A stretch of DNA of 64,000 nucleotides from Dastarcus helophoroides (Eukaryota; Arthropoda; Insecta; Coleoptera; Bothrideridae): positions 31,764,476 to 31,828,475 of the forward strand of contig CM053333.1 of NCBI GenBank assembly GCA_028583605.1. The letters run 5' to 3'. Positions 11,014 to 22,130 of the stretch are shown here, piece after piece. Every line of letters starts with the position of its first letter. Positions within the stretch are counted from its first letter, which is position 1. Made by a program: the position numbers and the translations under genes. Below the pieces are notes generated by a model. The model was not told the origin of the DNA and did no database searches. It saw only the letters and a list, made by a program, of their open reading frames with translations.

Positions 11014-14000
11014 AAGATCAAAAGATCAGCCATAAAAGTTTGTTATTATTTTCGTTCCCAAGATCATGTGTTGTTTAACAGCTGGCATTGGGTTATTATC
11101 TCATCAAAATCTTCGTTCAGGGAATTATTTTAGCGTGCTGATAGAAGTTCAAAAGCTATCGTTATCTGTCTCATATTCCATAACTTGTAAATGGATCAAT
11201 TCCGAAAATTAATTTACGTTGAAAACAAAAGAATTTTTTTTTCAATGTAAATTATGTTTTAAATTCTCTATTTCAAAAACTCTTTTTGTAAACAGTAACA
11301 TTGTTATTGAATTTCAATATTGATTATTTTGGCGAATTGTGTTTCTAAACTTTATGAAATTTAATGATTAGAAATTAGACGTATTTTCATGTAATCGTCT
11401 GTACTTTCTACTAGAAAAGAGTCAAAAGAATAATCAAAATTTCGATTTCAAACACGTAATTATTTTATTCAAATTTGTTGTATGTACAAATAATATTAAC
11501 GCAGATTGCTACACATAACGTATTATCATCTAATTGACGCTGATAAAATGCTAAATATTTTGTTTTGCACACTTCCAAATGAGGTACTTAGACTGATTAC
11601 GTCAAATAGGTCATATTGTATCAAGAGGAAATTGTCGTTTTTTCGTCTGCGATAACTTATCGCTCTTAAAATGACTATTAAAGATGCAAAAAAGTAATAT
11701 TTGATTTTCGAAATTATACACCAGTGTAATATTAATTATTCAAAAATTGCATCATTCAGAAAAACGTAATTTTATTTATTATTCTACAAAGTAATGATTA
11801 AAGATAAACAGTTGACAGTAACGACAAATTTTAATGAGTTACCTAACCGCAATTGATTACGTTTTCTCATTTTACGTATATTATGATTTAAATTTTAATT
11901 TAGAAAAAAATAAACTCTTTTTTCAAGTAGATCAACGTGGGCTTGGACATTTTGGATGATTAGTGATTTTCGAGTGACAATTTGTCCTCCGCGACAAATA
12001 TCAACTCGAGGAAAACTCTTGATTTACGGGGTTTATGTTCAAGATTTCTAAAAAAATAATTCAGAAAAATCGAGATTTAGAAAAAAAATTTCAACAACCA
12101 TTTGGAAATAATTTCTGTTTTAGGCATTTTTTAGGCGAAACAATCGTTTACCATTTTTTTGCAAACTAATAAATATATTTAAATTGGTTAAATAGATAAT
12201 CGTCGGTTCAAAGGCTGTGTTTAATCCCGGAAAATTGTTTCTGGCATCTTTAATAACTAATTTTGCATCCAGAGTCACCTATCGTGATCCTATGACAACC
12301 TCCTTACTACTTCAAAACTTGAGAAAAACTTGGTGGCTAGGCAGCCAAATATACATAAAATCAGTAAAACACTGATCGCTGAATAAATTCAATCCAACCA
12401 GTTAAGTAGCTTATTACCTGTGTGTTATGCTTTTACATATCAATTTATTATACTAAAGCCAATTATTCTTTTAATTCCTCGGATGAAGCAGGGGGTAATA
12501 GGCAACGTATTATTTATTATACAGTAGAAAAACAAAGTTTTAATTATTCGGTTGTGGCGCCATCTTCCAATTGATAGCTCGATGAAGCGATCTAATTGGA
12601 AGGCGTCTAGTTTCTTTAACTTCGCTACTAACTGTTGGAATAAATAGCCTTCTGTCACTCATGATACCCTAATACAAAGAGACCCGTTGTTCTTTGCACT
12701 AGTGAGGATGACGGCTTCAAAAATGCCCCCACTCTGCTTCTTTCTATTTTACTGGCAACTACCTATCGCTACTGCTTCACTGCTAGTAACTGAATTGTTT
12801 TTTTTTTAATTCGTTATTGATTTCAGTTTTGTCTGGTGCCCATAACTAAACTATTTAATTATACTTGCGATAAATTTAATTAGCTTAGAATCTCCCGCTA
12901 AAGGAGGGTAATTCTTCCAAAATCAGGTGTTAAAAATGAGATGATGAAGTGAACTTTTAAAAAGAATTAAAGCAAATTTCACTAAATTAATTGCCGAATT
13001 AAATTTTGGTTGCATATGATGTTACGATATAATGTTACTTCAGAAGTGAAAATTGAATTTGCTGAAATGCCAAATTTTCATAATCTTATTACTGTCAACT
13101 GCCAAGTTTCTCCCATTTTTTTTTTGTTATATCACATTACGATTGCAAATGCCTTCTTATTTACATTATTTTTCGCGAAATATATTTTTTATAAAATAAT
13201 TTTTGGCCACATCTCCCCCGGCGGTGAACGACAATGCCCAAATTTCAACGGCTTCATTGGATGATAAGAGTCCTTTCCAAGTAAGTCGGATTTATTGAAC
13301 CATGTGCGCTTATGGGGATCTTTTCGAATTTGTCTGATTGCATTATTAGCATATAATGATTTGGATCAGAGTGGCGCGCGCCATCGGGAGTGCTTGTTTG
13401 ACCGACTGGCCACCAAGGTGGCGTGTTGGGGTCATTAAGGTGCCTTTTGAACCATTCAGAAGTCGCGAACTAAGTGGCGTAGTTTTATCAGGATTGCATA
13501 AAGATGCGAAAGTGGAAATATCCAAAATCCACAGGAGAATGAGTAGAAATCGAATCACTTCTTTAACAACATGGTTTCCTAATTTTTTAAAGTATAGTTA
13601 TACTCTTCCGCCATAATCTTCTTGCACGTTTTTTTCGGGTTCATTGGTCGTTTTTGTTAAATTTGAAACAAAAAGTAAAGCAAGCCTAACAATTAGAATG
13701 AGGTTTCATTTCAATTTGGATAAAATTGTCCAAAATTGTCTTAAAAATAGACAAATACTTCCGAAAATTTCGTTTTTCCTGGCTGTGTTTTCCATGTTTC
13801 GAATTCTGTAAGCCAGTGTACTGACAAAGCCACCTCCTTGACGGGGTGACTGAGCGACGACTAACTTACAAAGACAAGATTTCTACAACAAAACTTGGAA
13901 AAGTTGACGATTTATACGAATTAATTTTGAAAATGTAGTATCCTTAGGCCTTAAATTCTTCCAAACTTTAATACGATGGAGGAAGGGTTTTCGTTTACTT

Positions 14001-14952
14001 ATAAAATGTGCTAGAAATTTAGAAAAAGAATGAATAATTAGTTCCCTCAAAAACAAATTTTCAGCTGGTTTGCTTAGGTTCATGCATTAGGATCGCATGA
14101 ACGAAAAAAGTAGATTTGTTCCAATACTTTTACAATTAATGGTAATTTGTCTAATTAACTTCCTTACTATTCTGAACTGTATGTTATCCTAATAAAATGA
14201 AGATATAACGCAGAATTTATCTTCTTTGTTTCCACGAGGTTCTTTAAAGCCGAAGATTTATTTATTATTTATTAAAAATAAATTTAAAACTTCATTAAAA
14301 TAAGTAAGCGATTTTATTCTCTCAGTTTTTTTAATTTATTATTTTTTAGGCTTACTGGTGCGTCTTAGATTTTTTAAACATGGTACGATGGAAAATTTAA
14401 AAATTTAGAAAACATTAATCAAAAACTTATAGTTGTAATATAATAATAATATACTTACTTAATAACAACAATCTATACATAACGTATATTATTTATTAGA
14501 TAACTATGAAATCGAAGATGTATTTTGTTAATAACAAATTCTAGATAGCCAACTTTGTTTTATAAATTGTAACTAATCAAAGTACTAATTAATATACTCA
14601 GTAATATATATACTCAGTAAATAATAATTGTTAGGTTTCGAATTAAAATTTCCATTGTAGCACATAGAAATACCATGGCACAAACAACTACACTTAATTC
14701 TTGAGAAACAAACAATTTATCTTTTTAGAATTTAGCTAGCCGGTGCGGTTTTTCAGTTTGAATGATGCAGCTTTTAAATTGTCTGAAAAATTAGGAGCAC
14801 ATAACCGTGAGGAGCATAAATTTGATTTCTCCTATATTTGAAAATGGTCGAAATTTGGACAGGTGGTAGTAGAGGGCGCTAGTTTCATTGGCAGCACTGA
14901 GATATAATCTATGCATCTGGATGGTTGGCGATTGCTCCATTCATTATTTATG
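11014..14952. other. Single-copy AT-rich DNA
   Basis: Mostly non-repetitive. A 40-codon minus-strand frame at 12540-12662 begins with ATG and contains RRLFIPTVSSEVKETRRLP; I do not recognise it and do not call it. A GC-richer patch at about 13350-13500 is listed separately. The rest shows no gene, RNA or element I can support. Confidence 0.4.
13262..13560 (-). other. GC-richer patch with overlapping open minus-strand frames, possible exon
   Basis: This island includes GCGCGCGCC and is clearly less AT-rich than its surroundings. One minus frame contains a hydrophobic run, RFLLILLWILDISTFASLC, resembling a signal peptide but without a convincing ATG. A second contains EWFKRHLNDPNTPPWWPVGQ and stays open to a TGA near 13262. 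Neither matches a family I know, and they cannot both be the reading frame. It could be a broken or frameshifted exon. Confidence 0.2.
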
Positions 14953-17091
14953 TATATACAGGATGTTTCATGATTGCATGCTGAACCGGCAGGGGGATAT
15001 TCCTTGGGCAATTTTAAGACAAAATTTTCATATTAACACAGGTCCGGAAACGCTTCATTTTCGATATACAGGGCGGTAAAAATTGAAGAAAAAATCGGTT
15101 TTTCTTCAATATTTCTGAGACTGGTTTAGATATTTTTTTGATATTCAGTACACGATATCTGGGTATAAAAGCAAGTATTTTGACAAAAAAACATTTGTTC
15201 TGATTCCACCAGTGGCGTTCCCACAAACAGGTCGATACACATTTTTGAAAAAAAAAAAAAAAATGTGACGCCAATGCTATTTTTCAAAATAAGAATTATT
15301 TTCCTAGTCTTTGTTGTGTTTCTATCAAAAATGAGCTCTTGACTTTTTGTCCTACGACGGCCGGTTTCCGAATTAAAAAATAAAAATCATTTACTTGCTA
15401 TGCCGCTATGGTAGATTAATTTATTAATGAAATCTTAACAATGAAATTAATTAAATCATATCAGGTGTTGAAAATGTCCACCACCTTCAAGTATGCACGC
15501 CTCAACTCTTCTTCTCATAGATTCGTGTACTCGTTGAAAAATTCCTGGCGTATTTCTTATAGTGTTGCAGGAATCTGTTATGCGATTTCTCAGTTCTTCT
15601 TCAGTTTGGATTGGGGTGCTATAAACTAAGGTTTTAAGATAGCCTCATAAAAAATAATCTAGACTGTTCAGGTCAGGGGATCTAGGCGGCCATAATTCTG
15701 TTCCTGCTCTGCCTATCCAGCGATTATTGTAATTTTGGTCCAAATATGCACGTGCCAAAACACTAAAATGCGCAGGGGCACCATCGTGCATAAACCACAT
15801 TCGATTTCGGATTAAAACGGGGACATCTTCTAACAGCACTGGTAAATCATTTTCAAGAAAGTGACGATAATTTTCTCCATTTAATCTTCTTGGCAGAAAA
15901 AAGGGTCCAATTAAATAGTCGTCAACAATTCCTGCCCACACATTTACCGAGAATTGTTCTTGGTGATTGACTTCGACCATGGCATGCGGGTTCTCTTCAG
16001 CCCAAAAGTGATTGTTGTGGAAGTTTCTAATTGCATTTCGGGAAAAACTGGCTTCATCAGTAAATAATACTTCTCTGCCAAATAGTGGATTTTCAACAAT
16101 TTTTTGAATAAACCATTGGCAGAAATTTATACGAAATGGTAAATCCCGAGGCAGTAAGGCCTGAACCCGTTGAATATGGTAAGGGTATAACAAAAAATCG
16201 TGAAGTATCCTCTAGACTACAATATGGGAGATATTTAAATTACTAGCAATTTTCCTTGTGTTTATTTCGGGATTTTGCTCAACTGAATTAAGAACAGCTA
16301 TTTCAGTTTCTTCTGTTCTTGCGGTTCTTTGTGCCCCTTTTAAGTGATGATCGGGTTTAAAACATCCCTTCTCGCGTAGTCTTCTATGAACGCTTGAAAA
16401 AGTTCTTGCATCTGGCACAATTCTTTGTGGAAAACGCTCTGCATACAGTCGCCTGGCTTCAAATGCATTTCCATCCGCAAGACCGTACATGTAATGAATA
16501 TCGGCAAACTCAGCATTCTCAAACATATTTTCTTATACTTATCAATCACTCACATTCAGATAAAGTATTGAAGTGAAAAATTTGACACTTGGTTGTAAAC
16601 ACAGTGGCCTACTAGATTTTCATTAATAAATTAATCTACCACAGCGGCATAGCAAGTAAATGATTTTTATTTTTTAATTCGGAAACCGTCCGTCATAGGA
16701 CAAAAAGTCAAGAGCTCATTTTTGATAGAGACACAACAAAGACTAGGAAAATAATTCTTATTTTGAAAAATAGCATTGGCGTCACATTTTTTTTTTCAAA
16801 AATGTGTATCGACCTGTTTGTGGGAACGCCACGGGTGGAATCAGAACAAATGTTTTTTTGTCAAAATACTTGCTTTTATACCCAGATATCGTGTACTGAA
16901 TATCAAAAAAATATCTAAACCAGTCTCAGAAATATTGAAGAAAAACCGATTTTTTCTTCAATTTTTACCACCCTGTATATCGAAAATGAAGCATTTCCGG
17001 ACCTATGTTAATATGAAAATTTTGTCTTAAAATTGCCCAAGGAATATCCCCCTGCCGGTTCAGCATGCAATTATGAAACACCCTGTATATA
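14953..17091 (-). mobile_element. IS630/Tc1/mariner-type DD41D transposon with about 480-bp terminal inverted repeats
   Basis: The termini TATATACAGGRTGTTTCAT are inverted at 14953 and 17091, and similarity continues inward for about 480 bp on each side (14953-15432 and 16617-17091). The arms include CTGAACCGGCAGGGGGATAT and the inner border TAGATTAATTTATTAATGAAA. A TA target duplication is consistent with the flanks. The interior holds one minus-strand transposase frame, now broken. Arms this long are unusual for the superfamily, which generally has TIRs of tens of bp, though long-TIR members exist. Confidence 0.85.
15456..16526 (-). pseudogene. DD41D transposase with N-terminal helix-turn-helix, two nonsense mutations
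   Basis: A 357-codon frame from MFENAEFADIHYMYG to a TGA at 15456-15458. Residues 1-105 form a helix-turn-helix region of the type found in front of insect DDE transposases (DUF4817-like), with RRLYAERFPQR. The catalytic domain has LFTDEASF (Asp157), MHDGAPAHF (Asp248) and SPDLNSLDYFL (Asp290); 41 residues separate the last two, hence DD41D. The frame is interrupted by TAG at 16212-16214 and TGA at 15645-15647. At both places a conserved Trp is expected (V-W-R-I-L and DYFL-W), so both look like TGG changed to a stop. There are no frameshifts, which suggests recent loss. It would have acted by cutting and pasting at the inverted repeats. Confidence 0.85.
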
Positions 17092-18029
17092 GTCAGGTAA
17101 TAAATAATATGATAGCAACGTTTAATAGCTAACAGGAAATTGTCAAAAAAAAACCTTTCTAAATTTGCAATTTTTTTTTTGAAGTCTACTTTTTTCCGGT
17201 TTTATTTATTTATTTTCAAAACTATTTTCTTTAAATATTTTAGAGAAATTTCGAGGGTTTCCTCAAAAATTTCGACTTTTTCTTTCGAAATTTCGATTTC
17301 ATGAAAACTTCGACTTTTCTCCAAATATCTTTTGACAGAAATGTAGACACAAAGACTATACAGTTTAGTTTCTCTATGTGTAGACATTTAGTAGAGCAAA
17401 GGATGCAATAAATTCACCAAAAGTATTCCGTGTTGCGTGAAGGAATATTTTTGGTTGCCTAAGCGTTTGGGGAAAAATCGACCATAAGTCTACATCTTTA
17501 GGAAGTCTCGACTTCGTTGTGGATTTTGTATCAAATATCGCACTTTCCTAAGTGCTGGATTAGTTTTGTGCATTAGCTGATTAATTAATCGATGGCCAAA
17601 CATCACTTTTTCTGATAGTTTCGTTGTTTTCAAAATTTTTACATCGGCATTCTCCTGTTACTTTCAAAGTACTTTCGATGGTTTTGTAATTATCTTCATT
17701 ACGTTAAGCAGCTTCTTAATATTTTTTCGGTAGTGTAACATCTCGTAGAAAGTTAAATTAAGAGGCAGGTTCAATATGGAAATGAAAGTTACAACTTTTC
17801 CGTAATTACATTTTTCAATTCTTTACTTATACACTCGTATAAGAGAAAACTGAGTTTGGTACAATTAATGGTTGTCTGTTTTCACGCCTAGTAAACTTGG
17901 TATTTTGATAGTTCCTGATCCCACTGAATATGCGCGAGGGTACACATGGTCCCCCTGCGCCCGTTAAGACATCATATTATACTTTGTTGACCCCTTCCTC
18001 TGCCCGCGATAATTCTTTTATAAATTACA
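17092..18029. other. Spacer, partly degenerate repeat
   Basis: The first 300 bp contain GAAATTTCGA-type words; 17390-18000 is single-copy. No gene or RNA is recognised. Confidence 0.4.
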
Positions 18030-21000
18030 AAATATCGTCTGTTGAAATTTGATTTTATACATTTCGATGTTTTTTTGAAAAATTCTATTTCTAAAATTTC
18101 GATACTTTTGAATGTTTTAATTTGTACATTTTAAAAATTCATACTTTTTGAATATTTCGACTCTAAAAATGCGTCTTCTTCGAATATTTTATCTTATTTT
18201 AAAAACTTTAAAATGTCGTTTTTTTGAAAATGTCTCAATTTTTTTGAAAAATCTCATTTTATTAATGTTGACTTTTTTTTTAAAGTTTTGACAAATTCAG
18301 GAAAATTTGATGTAATTTTGACTTAAATTTAATTTTTTTTTGTAAAATTTTGGTTTTTTGAAAATTTTGGCTTTTTGTGAAAATTTCAACTATTTTGAAA
18401 ATGTTGATCTTGTTGGTAAATTTCGATTACTTTTTGAAAATTTCTGCATTTTCGAAAATTTCGACTTTTTGTGAAATTAATGACCTTTTTGAGAATTCGG
18501 TAATTTTGGCTGTAATTAAAAATTTTTGCCTTTTTTAAAAATTTGAATATTCTATAAAAACTTCGTTTTTTGTGTAAATTCACTCTTTCTGTGAAAATGT
18601 TGACTTTTATGGTAAATTTTGACTTGTTTTGAAAAATTCTTAATTGTTTTGAAAATTCCGACTATTTTTAGAAAATTTTGACTATCTAGTAAACTTCGGC
18701 TTTTTTTGTAAAATTTTGCTTTTTGAACATTTTGGCTTTTTTGTGAAAATTTCAACTTTTTTGAAAATGTTGACCTTGTTGGTAAATTTCGACTATTTTT
18801 TAAAATTTTCTGCTTTTTTGAAAATTTCGACTTTTTGTGAAAATAATGACTTTTGTGAGAATTAGAAAATTTTGGCTATTATTAAAAAATTCTGCCATTT
18901 TAAAAATTTTAATATTCTATAAAAACTTCGCTTTTTTTGAAAATTCATATTTTTTTGTGAAAAGGTTGACTTTTTTGGTAAACTTTAATTGGTTTTAAAA
19001 AATACTTAATTGTTTTGAAAATTTAGACTTATGAAAATTTTGACTTTTTTCGTAAATTTCGACTTTTTCTGTAAAATGTTGGTTTTTTGAAAATTTTTGC
19101 TTTTTTGTAAAAATTTTAACTTTTTTGAAAATGTTGATCTTGTTGGTAAATTTGGACTATTTTTTGAAAATTTCTGCTTTTTTAGTAAATTTCGACTTTT
19201 TTTGTAAAATGTTGGTTTTTTGTAAATTTTAGCTTTTTGTGAAAATTTTAACTATTTTGAAAATATTGACCTTGTTGGTAAATTTGGACTATTTTTTAAA
19301 AACTTTGCTTTTTTCAAAATTTCGACTTTTTGTGAAAATAATGACTTTTTTGAGAATAGGAAAATTTTGACTGTTATTAAAAAATTCTGCCTTTTTTAAA
19401 AATTGCGATATTCTATTATAAAAACATCGCTTTTTTTGAAAATTCACACTTTCTGTGTGAAAATGTTGACTTTTGGTTAATTTTGACTTGTTTTGGAAAA
19501 TTCTTAATTGTTTTGAAAATTTCGACATTTTGAATTTTTTAGTAAGTTCGACTTTTTTTGTAAGATTTTGGTTTTATGAAAATTTTGGTTTTTTTTTGGA
19601 AAATTTCCGCTTTTTTGAAAATTTCGACTTTTTGTGAAAATAATGACTTTTTTGAGAATTAGGAAATTCCGCTTTTTTCAAAAAATCACACTTTCGGTGA
19701 AAATGTTGACTTTTTTGGTAAATTTTTACTTGTTTTGAAAAATTTGACCTTTTTAGTAAATTTCGACTTTTTTTTGTAAAATTTTGTTTTTTTGAAAATT
19801 TTGGCTTTTTGTGAAAATTTTAACTTTTTTGAAATGTTGACCTTGTTGGTAAATTTTGATTTTTTGAAAATTTCTGCTTTTAGAAAATTTCGACTTTTTG
19901 TCAAAATAATGACTTTTTTGAGAAGTAGGAAATTTTGGCTGTTATTAAGAAATTCTGTCTTTTTTAAAAATTTCGATATTCTATAAAAACTGCGCTTTTT
20001 TTTGAAAATTCACACTTTCTGTGAAAATATTGACTTTTTTGGTAAACTTTGACTTGTTTTTAAAAATTCTTAATTGTTTTGAAAATTTCGGCTTTATGTG
20101 AAAACTACTTTTTTTTTGAAAATTAAGACTTTTTTAAGAATTTCATTTCTTTTCAAATTTCGTCTCTTTTTAAAATTTTGGGTATCATTTAAATATTTTT
20201 TTTTGAAAATTTTGGCTTTGTATAACAACTTTGCCTTTTTTTGAATTTTGACCTTTTATGAAAATTTTGAATATTTTGGTAAATTTCAAATTTTTTTGAA
20301 AAATTTTGCGTTTTCGAAAATTTTGACTTTTTGTGGAAATTTAAACTTTTTTAAAACTGTTTTTTGGCACATTTTAATTTTTTGAAAATTTTTGCTTTTT
20401 TGAAAATTTCGACATTTTTGAGAATTTGAACACGATTTGGCTATTTTTAAAATTTTAGCAATTATTAAAAATTTTTTTCTTTGAAAATTTGGCTTTCCGC
20501 AAAAACTTCGTCATTTTTGAAAATTTTGACTTTTTGAGAGAATTTCATCATTTTTGAAAATCCTGACTTCTCGTAATCTCGATCTTTTTTTTGAAAAATT
20601 CTGCTCTTTTGGAAAATGTTAACTTTTCATAAAAATTTCAAATTTTTTGAAAATGTTTACTTTGTTTTGGTCTTTTTTAAATTTCGATTATTTTGAAAAT
20701 TTGAATTTTCTTTAGAATTTTTTTTTGAAAATTTCAACTTCAAACTAAAAACTTTTTTCAGAAATTTAGGCTTTGATCTCAAAATTTAAATATTTTTTCC
20801 GCATTTTCATTGTAAATTAGAACTTTAAAAAATGCAAATAAATTCCAGGTTTGTAACTCGGATTTTGATAAATCCTCTCTTTACTACTAGGTTGACTTAG
20901 AAAAAATTAAATTTTGAAATTACAGTCAATATTTTTGGGAAACTTTTATTAATGATTTCAGTTTGGTTTTTCGAGATTTTTTAGATCTAGATCTAAATGT

Positions 21001-21250
21001 TTTTCCTCGAAATTAGGGAAATTGAAAAATAGTTAAAATTTTGAAAGCAAACTTATAATGTGGAAACATTCCCAAAATGTTCGTTTTAATCACATTTAAT
21101 TTTAATTTTGAACATTAAATTTTTAAAATTCAAAATTCTAGAAACGGTCAGAATTATTATATTTTTAAATTTAGACCTTTTTCTCAAATTTTGAGTTTAC
21201 ACTCGGACTTAAACAAATTGTAATTTTTAGAAAAGACGAAAAGACGAAGT
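18030..21250. repeat. T-rich degenerate satellite with about 365-bp higher-order period
   Basis: Continuous loose repetition of TTTTGAAAATTTCGACTTTTT on the plus strand. A marker TGTTGGTAAATTT occurs at 18411, 18777 and 19141 (spacing 366 and 364) and again, at broken spacing, at 19273 and 19844, with the same neighbouring words (TTTCTGC, AATAATGACTTTTTTGAGAA, ATATTCTATAAAAAC). Copies are much more diverged than in the 250-bp array at 1415-3072. No gene. Confidence 0.75.
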
Positions 21251-22130
21251 TTTTTTTCTTTTTGAGCTTGCCCATTTATGAAGAGCATGGTACGTTGGCC
21301 CGCCACTGTCCTATATTTTTATATAAATAAAATTGGAATGTTTGTAATTTCAAAGTAATAAATAACTCTCTATTCAGAAGCTCATACGGTTATTTATTTA
21401 CATGAAATCCATACAATTGTTTTTAAATACCCATGCAAAATAATTAACCTGTATATTTTATAATATACAGAGTTGAGTATTTGTTATAACTTCTATCGCA
21501 GAAGAAGCTAAGAGTTATTCTGCATCACGTCGCTTCTCTCCAAATTATAAAAAATAGAGAGAAAGGTTTAAGTGTTCCGTAGTGGCAAGGATACTTTCCC
21601 AGGAAGATTGTAGGTGGTTAAGAACCTAAAACTGAAAAAATACAATACCATTTGTTTGCGTCTTGGGAAGGAGAGCCGCAGATGTGCAGCAGATACAGGC
21701 AGATGTTAGCTCGAAGGTACTTCTTGTCAAGTGATCCATATACACAGCTTACCTGTTCTCGAGAAGTAAATTTCCTAGGAGTACACCGGGTGGCTCCGTT
21801 AATTACAGGTTTCAGTTTCACGCAAATTTAGTGCCTCCGGGACGGAAGATGCTTCCAAATGTGTGCCATTGTTTGAAAAATTAAAAACTTTCTAAAAACG
21901 TTACCTAAGGTGACACTCAATTTTCTCCCCGGTGAAGACGTCTGTTTAAATTTTACTTATCCGTGTGACGTGTGACTACAAAAAAATTGGAATTCATGAA
22001 ATAATATCGGGAAGTTTTGAATTTAAAAGTCGAATTTTTCCAAACTGAAAGAACCTTTCAGCTTAAAGGGAAATATTGAAAAAAAAATAATTAAATATCG
22101 AGGGAAAATTCACCTTTTTTTTGATATTTA
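21251..22130. other. Single-copy spacer with small hairpin
   Basis: Non-repetitive sequence. A perfect small inverted repeat CTGTATATT/AATATACAG lies near 21450-21473. A short minus-strand frame around 21730-21820 ends at a possible splice donor (CAG|GTAAGC near 21753) but has no ATG and no recognisable product. Confidence 0.35.

Noticed and set aside
12540..12662. 40-codon minus-strand frame with good start context
   Set aside because: No recognisable family, no flanking splice sites or neighbours; too short to call on its own.
15014..15274. 86-codon frame repeated at 16776-17030
   Set aside because: It lies in the inverted terminal repeats of the transposon, outside the transposase, and is open by chance in both arms.
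21618..21821. Minus frame ending at CAG|GTAAGC
   Set aside because: A stop lies just upstream, there is no ATG and the product is not recognisable; the donor-like word may be chance.
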